DNA of 64,000 nt from Lytechinus variegatus. Its lineage: Eukaryota; Echinodermata; Echinoidea; Temnopleuroida; Toxopneustidae. Made by a program: the position numbers and the translations under genes. A model generated the notes under the pieces. It did no database searches. It was not told the DNA's origin and saw only the letters and a list, made by a program, of their open reading frames with translations. Below are positions 55,558 to 64,000 of this stretch, in pieces (the stretch's first letter is position 1; the number at the start of each line of letters is the position of its first letter). Where the stretch lies: the NCBI RefSeq assembly GCF_018143015.1, contig NC_054749.1, positions 35,959,000 to 36,022,999 on the forward strand, written 5' to 3'.

Positions 55558-58500
55558 TTAGTCAGCTTGGGATGTTTCTCAAAGATTAAAGTGTGATTAA
55601 AAGTCAGGTTCAAGTGTCAAAATGCATGTAATATTTTACACATCATCTTGATGTATAGTCAGTGGCTTGGTCTGACCAAGTAATGGTGTGTTATATACTG
55701 CACAAAGCTGGGAATTTAAGTGTGATTTTAATTAACACTTAAATCTTTGTGTAACGCCTCCCTTCACTTTAAAAAACTACTTAAGCAGTAAGCCACCTTC
55801 ACTCTTTGGAGATGGAGGTGTCTGGAAGGCTATAAAATTTCAAACTTAAGATAAGTATTGTATCCTAATTCAATGGCCCGTTTTCAGAAGTCAGGTTTAA
55901 CTTAGACCATGGTCTAACTCTGTGCTAAAGTTATGGGGAGCCAAAAGTTCAAAAATTCAGTTTGTATTGTATATTTCTTATGTTTACTATTTTGTTTCCT
56001 TATGCTTACATAATGAAGGAAAATACTTCAGTAATCATTCCCAGGTAATTATGAACAGTTTGGGTGTCATATGAGTTAATTAATTGAATGTGTACTGTTT
56101 AATAGGGATTTGTGCTCCAATTGGCTCTCCATAGTTAAACCACAACTTTAAACCAGGGTTCAATTTTAAATTCGAGTTCAGAATACGGGCCAATGTGTTT
56201 TACATGTAATTAAAATCAAACTTGAAATTCTGTATCTCTGTATCTTCTCTCCATCAAAGACGTGAGCTTTAATTGGTGGTATGTGGTTTATTGTATATAT
56301 TGCCTTGGACAATAGTATATCATATAAATGTATATTGTTCAGCTACTGTAATTAAAGGACCTGTATTATAGGAATGAAATTCAAAATTTTTATTTCTACG
56401 TGAAGAAATGTAGGTGTCTGCATTTATGTAATGATTATGTTGATTGTATTATATAGAAATTTTAATGCCGATCTATGTGTATTTCATGTCTCTTGTTTCA
56501 TTGTATTGTATTGTATTCCATGTTACAGATAGAATATACTTCTCATTTAAGAATTTGTTTTTATCAATAGAAATATAAGAGTTAGTGTCAGTCCTGCCAC
56601 CCATCCCCTTGTCGAGTGAATAACACTAGAATCAGACTGGGTTTAATTTGGATATAATCTAACTGCAAAGCTGATATATATATATTAGAGATCATGCATT
56701 ATATATAACCTGCATTTTGTAAGTCATCCCAGTTTAATAAAGTCTGAACTTCAGATGAGGAATCAATAAATTAATTACAGATGATGTTATTTCATTAAAT
56801 GAAAATGAAACAACCAATATTTTCTGTTTATTTATATTTTTCTTTATCCTCTCTGGCCTACAGATTAATATGTGAATTTGAGCAGCATATTAACAAGGGA
56901 AAAAGTATACTGCTGTAAAAAAAATGTCGTGTAGTATTTCACTGATAATCCCCTGGGCCTCTTGAATGATGAATGATTATAGTAATCCTACACTAATACT
57001 GCGGTTAAAACCATTAATTCACTTCACAGTTGATATCTTCTACCCAAATGTTGCTCATATTATAGAATTGTTTAGAGGCTCTGTATAGATGGGTTGATTG
57101 CTCTGTAAAGAGTAGATTGGGGAATTTCAAGTTTGGTGCAGGAGACATTTTGGTGTTGCTCTTGGGCCCATTTTTACTTCAGCATTAGATTTGAAGTAAA
57201 TTTGGTGTTAACACAAATTTTATAAAAACTTAGATTAGGATTTTGTTTAGGGAAATCAAGTTAAATTGTGCTTCTAACACAAACACTAAACGTATATACT
57301 ACTAAATATATTTACAGCCCGGACTGGAGTTAATATTAATTGTAGAACTTTGCAAGAAAAATAATTTCATGAGAAAGTCTTTAACATCAAGATTAAATGT
57401 CGCCATAATATTAAAGATTTAGATCTGGTACACTTTGTGAAATGTTGAGATCTAAGCTGAAAAATCATTTTACTGAAGATTGCTAACACAGATAAGCATG
57501 TGGGACAGTGACTCTTATCATTGCTTGGAAAAAGGTCATGCATCTTTCTGAAATGTCATGTTTCTTTTTCTCATTTTTCAGAGAATATAATTGTTCTGCT
57601 AGAATCAAATAGCGCATAACTTTAAAGTAATATACAGTCATTATACAGAACATACAGACACTTGGATGGTCACTTTATTGGATTCTCTTCTGACTCATAT
57701 GAGATCATTACCACAATTAGCATTTATGTTTAGAGAAGTAGCAGCATCAGTCTTTCCTTTAGTGCTTTTAAAGTAATGACTAAGCTTAGAAATGACATGT
57801 ATGAACTGCTAAATATAAATATATGAATTTGGTAATCTGATACTTTTACATTGTCCTCACTTTTGAGTTTATTGTCCAAAATTGATGAAGGGAAGATCAT
57901 TAGTTAATTTTCAGTGGCAATTGAAAAGTATATATTCTGTATATCTTGTTATAAGGAAAGTTATATATGTTTTACAAAGATGTCATTGATTTGTGGTAAC
58001 AAATTTTGAATAGAGTAGTCATGAATACTGATAGGCACTCAACCTGAGTATGGGGCGCAAATTAATACATGACAAGAATTAAGGAATTACACTCTAATTG
58101 TATGTATCCTATATTCTGTATGATGTTGAACAGCCAGTTTTACAAATATAGCAAGCTGTTTGAGTATGATGCAATCCACTATTAGCATGTTCTCCTGTTA
58201 CATTTAGTAGATTTATTCCCATGTTTTATTTAAATTATCTATATGTTTTTTAAATGATTGTAAATCTATTGTTTCCTCTTTTTCTTTAATTTGCCCTCTT
58301 TATGCAGATGATAAATTTTCAATTATAAATGAAGAGAGGATGAGTCGGATATCATCATAATCAAAGTCCTGATCATACATTTTAAGTTTTAATCTGGAAT
58401 AAATCAATGATTTTTGTATAATAATTTCCTAATTTTAGTTGGTTAAAATAATCTTGTTGTTTATGACTGATAACCATGTGAATGAGGCATATCAATGAGA

Positions 58501-59540
58501 GGAAGAGTGGTTGAATGATTGTATATTGATGTCATTGTTTGTTAAGTTTGGAGTTGTTTGAAGCAAGGGTTGTGATGAAAAGAGCTTTCTAAAATCAATG
58601 TAAAACATTTAAAACAAACATATTTTACCCATTCTGGTTTAGATTTCCTTACCTAGCATCAACGCCAAATTATGAGTTGAAAAAAAAGAATGATCTAAAT
58701 CTCCTCATTTAAAGCTAACACCAAGGTAGAGTCTACCCAGGATCAGCTGCATTTCAAGCTTGGTGTCAATCTGATGTTAAACCCAACACCACTTTAAAAG
58801 GTCAACAAACTTGAAATCAGCCATTGGGGTTTATTCTCTGTTGCATAATCATAGCAAAAAATGCACCCTAGTTTATCTAGACTAACATGTATATTGATAA
58901 TAAATTACTTTGTGTACCCACATTTTATTATAATTATTCATTTATGTCATATTTTATTGAGATCAGACATGATGGAGCAACATATTATTTGTTAAAAAAT
59001 CATTGATTTAAAATTGAAAACCATAAGATTGGTTGCTATTATTAGGGGTCTATTCTCCATTGTAATATTTGTGTTATCACTTCAGAATCATTATAATTAT
59101 GATCATGCCTAATTCTACTTATGCCTGTTTGATCTTTCAGATTTTTTTTGTGACCAAAGTTTTATAAAAAGAAACTACAAGCCAGATCGATAAATATGTA
59201 GGGGAGGGACAATAAAATAGTGATGTTGTTCATGTATAGTTGTAGAACTAAAATATGTCTTGAAGGGAATATGTCAGTGCCATTTTGTTATACCACTGTC
59301 TTTGGAGACAAAATTAAGCTGAGGTTTGTGGAATTTAAGTTATCGGTAAGCTTTACATGTCGGAAGCCATTTGGGTTACAAACATGAAGAATGAAATCTT
59401 GGGAAAAGTTCTATGTTTCTAAGGATTAGTGGACACAAACATGGTTTTGGGGATGTACTCTCTACAGTCAAGCAATTGTGTTGTATGCCATTGGCACATA
59501 AGCATGTCTTTTATTCAGGGTTAATTTCTTTGTGAAACCA
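55558..59540. other. TOM1 3' flank / intergenic
   Basis: AT-rich DNA without a gene. It holds an old copy of repeat D at about 57355-57735 and possible polyadenylation signals at 56736 and 58398. Nothing else recognised. Confidence 0.4.
56736..56741 (+). terminator. Candidate TOM1 polyadenylation signal AATAAA
   Basis: AATAAA 1.8 kb after the TOM1 stop, followed by a T- and G-containing stretch. Other candidates on the same strand are at 58398-58403 and 60178-60183. AATAAA is frequent by chance in DNA this AT-rich, so the site used cannot be decided. Confidence 0.25.
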
Positions 59541-59687
59541 GGGCTCCGTAACACAAAGGTTTGCGATGAATTGCAAACATGAAAAAACGCTCTGATTGGT
59601 CCCTGGTCAGTATTTTAAACCTAAACGTTGATATTGATTGGTCAGTTCATTTAGCGGTCGATCGCTAATCTTTGTGTTACGGAGCCC
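59541..59687. mobile_element. MITE, TIR GGGCTCCGTAACACAAAGGT
   Basis: The left GGGCTCCGTAACACAAAGGT and the inverted right GGGCTCCGTAACACAAAGAT are nearly identical. Followed inward by TTGCGAT and TAGCGATC. The centre carries TGATTGGTC twice. Confidence 0.8.
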
Positions 59688-60307
59688 AGGAAGGTCTTAA
59701 TCCTGGGTCCTATGGAGTGTCCCATCTCCTTGCACTGGTAACAATACATTTTAGTGACTATCATGAGAAATTTGTCATGATCCGCTGTATATTGATGGTC
59801 AATGCAGTCAAATATCATATTTGTTTAATAATAAATTCCTAAACTTTGTGTTATGGAACCCAGGCTACATGTATGTGTTAGTACCCAAGTTAATCAATGA
59901 TCTTATAACTTGACTTTAAGTCTGCTGCCATTTATGCTTACATTTTGTTCTTGTAAATTGTTCTTTGATGGGTTTCTCTGTTTGTGATTTGTGTGATCTA
60001 ATCAGTGACTTTCAAATATTCTTGCATATCTCTATTTTTGCACTAATATAAATTTGGAACAAGTATGGATATAACATGGATATAGAATGGACAAGGCAAT
60101 GTGTTTCAGATGTAATTAAAAACTTACATGCAAATGATCCTGTGTACTTTGCTTTTTGTGAGTTGTGGTTGTAAGAGAATAAATTTTAAAAGCTGTGACT
60201 GGTTCAAATGTTATTTAAACTGCAGTATAATGTAGATCCTATTAAAACCTGTCATTTCACCCACTAAAACAGTTCAGGATAATGATCTCAAACTATTTAA
60301 TTGTGGT

Positions 60308-61062
60308 TTTTGTCTCACCTGCGAGGCAGAGTGAGACTATATGGGTGCCACTTTTCCGACGGCGACAGCAGCGTCAACACCAAATCTTCACCGAAGGTTG
60401 AGTTTTTGAAATGACAGCATAACTTAGAAAGTATATGGACCTAGTTCATGAAACTTGGAGATAAGATTAATCAAGTATTACTGAACATTCTGCCTGAGTT
60501 TCAAGTCACATGACCAAGGTCAAAGGTCATTTAGGGTCAATGAACTTTGGCCAAGTTGGGGGTATTTGTTGAATTACCATCATAACTTTGAAAGTTTATG
60601 GATCTACTTGGACATAAGAGTAATCAACTATCACTGAACATCCTGTACAAGTTTCAGGTCACACGACCAAGGTCAAAGGTCATTTTAGGGGCCCGTTGCA
60701 TAAAACTTTTTCCCTGAAAAAACTCAGGTTGTTTTTACCAGAGTATTTGTCCTGTGTTATAGTCAATGGCAGAAATCAGACTAACCTTAGTTTTCAGTTT
60801 TTACCAGAGTTTTCTCAGGTAAAAAGCTTTATGCAACAGGCCCAAGGTCAATGAACTTTGGCCATGTTGGGGGTAATAACTTTCAAAGTTTATAGATATA
60901 GTTTATGAATTGTGGATATGTCTTAGGTTGCATGATCAAGGTCAAATGTCATTGAACATAGTATTGTATCATTTTATGAATGGTGTTTTTTTGTGAATAA
61001 TTATTTTATAGTAGTTTTCAAAGTCAGCAATTGAATCGTGCGATGCAGCTAGGTGAGACTGC
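60308..61062. repeat. Tandem-repeat element with AGGTCA DR1 sites, copy 2, split by a MITE
   Basis: Starts TTTGTCTCACCTGCGAGGCA and ends GATGCAGCTAGGTGAGAC, matching 41613-42712. AGGTCAAAGGTCA occurs at 60517-60529 and 60670-60682. A unit is interrupted at 60688-60843. Confidence 0.75.
60688..60843. mobile_element. MITE, TIR GGGGCCCGTTGCATAAA, inside the DR1 element
   Basis: The left GGGCCCGTTGCATAAAACTT and the inverted right GGGCCTGTTGCATAAAGCTT, with the arms continuing as TTTTTCCCTGAA/ACCTGAGAAAACTCTGG. It splits the phrase GGTCATTT / GGTCAATGAAC of the host repeat. Confidence 0.75.
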
Positions 61063-61197
61063 CAGAGCCAGGTGCCAGAGGTAACCGTAATGCCGCTCCA
61101 TTTGTTTACTAGAGAGCAAGGTGAATGAAGTTTAACAAGAGGGGGTTAAAATGAGGGGGTATAAACAGGGGAGGAAGAGTGAATAAAAAGATGTAGA

Positions 61198-62364
61198 ATC
61201 CCAGAAGGAAAAACCAGTTCCACTGGACCAGTATAATTTTAACTGGTAACTCTGGAAATTGGAACATCGGTTTACTGGTCTAACTGGTCATACTGGTCCA
61301 GTTAAAAATTAAACTGGTCTTGAAGTACTGGAATTTTATACTGGTCTTGTTTCTGGTGGTTGTTACTGGTCTCACTGGTCTTCATACTGGTCCTCGTACT
61401 GGTCTTACTGGATCAATTTATTACATGCATTTGGTTTGTTATATACCATGGCCAGTGAAATGTGATGGAAAAGATAGTTAGTAAATTAATCTTTCTGCTG
61501 TTATTTTGAATGTGATGTATGAAATTACACATTTTCATTGTGAATTAGTTCACACACTTATTTTGAAGGTTTTCAAACAACAATGAGTGCTATTGCAAGG
61601 ATATTCCATTATAAATCCTGATTTTTCTTTAAAAAACAGGAAATATGCAAATGAGGTAAACCACGTGATCAGCATCATCAGAATTACTGGTCTTGACCAG
61701 TTTAATTTCAAACATTGAATTACTTTAGACCAGTTGACTATATATCAGAGGAATACATCTTGCTTTGATCTTAATCATAATTAGAGGAAATAATTATTTT
61801 AATGATAATATCAATACTTGATAATTATGATAATATTAATAATAATAATTACAATATCAATAACAATAGCAGTAATAAGAATGATTACAACAATGATCAT
61901 AATAATCATGATAATAATAATTGTAACAATCATAAGAGCAATGATCATAGCACTGATGAATGATAACGATAATAACTTTCTCTGAATTGCAAGATTCATT
62001 TTTCATAATTTGTTAAATGATCTGACTTGAAAGTCATTATTTATTGGATCAGTAACCAGAATGCAATTGTTTGAACTGGTCTCCAGTTCATTTTTACTGG
62101 TCAAGTTAAAAATAAACTGGTCCAGTAAACATACACTGGAAACCAGTAAAAATCTACTGGAAACCATTAAGTGGACCAGTTTAATTTAACTGGTATTACT
62201 AATTGCTTCAACTGGAATGCAATTGTTGGAACTGGTCTCCAGTTGATTTTTACTGATCAAGTTAAAAATCAACTGGCCCAGTAAAAATATACTGGAAACC
62301 AGTAAAATTATACTGGAAACCAGTAAAAAAAATTACTGGTCTTACTGGTTTTTCCTTCTGGGAT
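61198..62364. mobile_element. TIR element built around reiterated ACTGGT/ACCAGT motifs
   Basis: Perfect 21-bp inverted ends, starting ATCCCAGAAGGAAAAACCAG and ending CTGGTTTTTCCTTCTGGGAT. ACTGGT, CCAGTT or CCAGTA occurs dozens of times. The copies cluster at 61215-61410 and 62050-62345, with an AT-rich centre holding an ATA/ATC microsatellite (61790-61975). No transposase frame or clear target duplication. Confidence 0.8.
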
Positions 62365-62589
62365 CTTTGGTAGAGGTGGAAAATGGAAAGGGAGAATTGG
62401 AATCGGAACGAGATAATTAAGCGACAAAAAATGTGAGAGAAAAGGGAAAGAAAGAATAGAATGGGAATTAAATTAAAGTTTAAATAAAAGAGGAAATAAA
62501 TAAAAAGGGCAGGCGAAGGGAGGAGAGAGGATAGAGGGGAAAATAGAGAGTTAAAGTCAAAGAGAAAAGAAGGACTGTAAGAAAAGGAG
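62365..62589. other. Purine-rich intergenic stretch
   Basis: GAAAGGGAGA-type sequence (62380-62590) just upstream of the third gene's presumed promoter. No coding. Confidence 0.4.
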
Positions 62590-62768
62590 ATTCTATAAAT
62601 AGTTATGAATCAACGCGAAACGTACACGCACGCACGCGAATAAACACATCATAGCTCCATAATTCTGCATCTGGCGTGTGATCCGTCCTGTGAGCTGTGT
62701 GAAAGAAGATCGACTTTGGTTTTTTGGACGAACATTGTTTAAAAGTTGAAACATCATCATCATATAAC
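62590..62768 (+). promoter_or_regulatory. Presumed promoter/5' UTR of the third gene, locally CpG-rich
   Basis: Between a purine-rich stretch (62380-62590) and the ATG at 62769 there is a cluster of CpG dinucleotides, for example around 62612-62640 (CGCGAAACGTACACGC). CpG is otherwise sparse here. This supports a promoter but the start site is unknown. Confidence 0.3.
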
Positions 62769-62807
62769 ATGTCGTGGGGTCAACAGCAGCCGTACAATCC
62801 AAATTAT
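62769..62807 (+). CDS. Probable first coding exon of an unidentified gene (MSWGQQQPYNPNY)
   Basis: An ATG at 62769 is followed by 13 codons, MSWGQQQPYNPNY, and then a strong donor GTGAGT at 62808 in phase 0. The upstream 200 bases are richer in CpG than the surrounding DNA. Q/P/Y/N-rich starts of this type are seen on proteins such as penta-EF-hand proteins, annexins and prion-like RNA-binding proteins, but thirteen residues cannot discriminate. The rest of the gene would lie to the right; no second exon was recognised before 64000. Not identified; no function is assigned. Confidence 0.5.
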
Positions 62808-62984
62808 GTGAGTTTTCTATATTCATTTGAGTTATTCATAGATTTTGAAATACTATTCATTACTGAATTCAACAGCCGCGCCCTGCTTGCTTCAGTGCAT
62901 AAAGTGGGCGTCGGTAGGCTGAATTGCCCCCCGAGTAGCCCGGGTACCGTACGGTACGTTGTCTCTGCGCGGTGCTACAGTATG

Positions 62985-63620
62985 GTTGGAACTACCCCTT
63001 ATCGAACACCTATCGACCACCTAATCTTCTAAGCATCGTATCTGCGAAAATATTCATCATTTTTACCCAGTTTTTGTCTCATTTTTGCAGAAAATTAAGC
63101 AGATCAGATTCCCATGTTTCGCACGGCGACTCCGGTTCAATCCGCGTATATATCGACGAACAACGAATACGACGATTTTACATTTGCTCATTTGCACCCA
63201 TCTTTTGAAACCGACCACCCACGATACACTAAGTTAACGGCCGATTTTTGACGCGGTGGCGAAGTATTTTGACTCTTCCAAATCAGTTCTATGATGCCAA
63301 CATGCTAAATGATCGTCTCTCTACTTCCATTGCGAGCTCCGGCACATGATTCGACGATTGACGACGGATATTTGTTCTAAAGCCGTTTCCTATCGGATTT
63401 CTTGGTTTTTCAGCGGGGTTTGGGTCTGGTCAATACAATTTTGATTAATTCTACTAAATTTTTACTTTTTGTTTCTTTTTTTCTCGTAAATTCGATTCAT
63501 ACCGTTTCTATGGACACTGCGCCTACTCTCCCGCGCGTATCGTTTGTAATACGCAATAATTTTAACGCGCGCAAGGTGGTCGGTTTCAAAAGAGGTGGTC
63601 GATATGTGGTAGTCTCACCA
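62985..63620. repeat. Possible degenerate TIR element in intron 1 of the third gene
   Basis: The left ACACCTATCGACCACCTAAT and the right AGAGGTGGTCGATATGTGGT are inverted partners (TATCGACCACCT/AGGTGGTCGATA). GAAACCGACCACCC (63207) and GGTGGTCGGTTTC (63575) form an inner pair. Ends and target duplication are not defined. Confidence 0.4.
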
Positions 63621-64000
63621 TATATGGGGGCCCCATGTCTGCGCACCTAACAATTTGAGTTAAGATTTAACATAAATTTCTTTTTATTTCACAAATTATT
63701 TCAGATAATAATGTTCCTTATATTATTATGAATAAGTGTACCAAATATCTCATACAAATTTTAAAGAAAAATAAATTTTCTTGGAAAAAACATTGGGCAG
63801 TCATTTTAATTCAGGTTAAAAAAATGATACTGGAGGTCTGCGCACTCATTCAATTTGCACACGATTCGGGGATTTTGATGAGAAAGGCCGAATTTTGAGG
63901 CTGTCACATGAAATGCCCAAAAATTTTCCACCATTTTGAACCGGATTTTTTAATGATTATCTGTCAATGTATTGCACGTGTAAATTCTGTGTTCGCTGCG
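63621..64000. other. Right edge, intron 1 of the third gene, nothing recognised
   Basis: AT-rich; no acceptor plus coding segment that I could support. Confidence 0.35.

Noticed and set aside
62724..63032. 102-codon open frame including SWGQQQPYNPNY
   Set aside because: It reads from an upstream non-ATG codon and through the GTGAGT donor at 62808; the downstream part looks like intron.
63402..63650. 82-codon open frame near the right edge
   Set aside because: No family resemblance, no splice phase match to the 62807 donor, and it overlaps a suspected degenerate TIR element.

Overview
The window is AT-rich animal nuclear DNA, very dense in transposons. Its gene structure (short phased exons, GT-AG introns of hundreds to thousands of bases), its tRNA-derived SINEs and its many fold-back elements suggest a marine invertebrate deuterostome. 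A sea urchin is my best guess, from general familiarity with such repeats, and is unproven. No bacterial gene, CRISPR array or rRNA was seen.

Three protein-coding genes can be supported. (1) Positions 783-15278, minus strand: eleven exons in perfect phase encode the N-terminal and central part of the centrosomal protein FOP/CEP43 (FGFR1OP). The C-terminus lies beyond the left edge. The model contains an extra pair of EF-hands that I do not recall from the human protein. (2) Positions 25993-54917, plus strand: fourteen exons encode a complete TOM1-type endosomal sorting adaptor (VHS, GAT, clathrin-box-like motif and C-terminal MFAL; 625 aa). (3) Positions 62769-62807, plus strand: a probable first coding exon of an unidentified gene leaving the window on the right.

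The regions are as follows. 1-15.3 kb is the FOP gene, with MITEs, SINEs and small satellites in its introns. 15.3-26 kb is an intergenic transposon graveyard: a reiterated GCGAGCGCGAAGCGCGAGC motif, nested TTAA-flanked fold-back elements and a dead non-LTR retrotransposon tail. 26-55 kb is TOM1, with large introns carrying TIR elements, a minisatellite and an AGGTCA-rich tandem element. 55-62.7 kb is TOM1 3' and intergenic DNA with more TIR elements, one built from ACTGGT repeats. 62.7-64 kb is the start of the third gene.

The main leads are: (a) FOP with paired EF-hands, suggesting calcium control; (b) a MITE whose terminus supplies the 5' splice site of TOM1 exon 6; (c) several unrelated TIR elements that each carry their own internally repeated short motif; (d) tandem elements carrying perfect AGGTCA-N1-AGGTCA (DR1) sites inside and downstream of TOM1.
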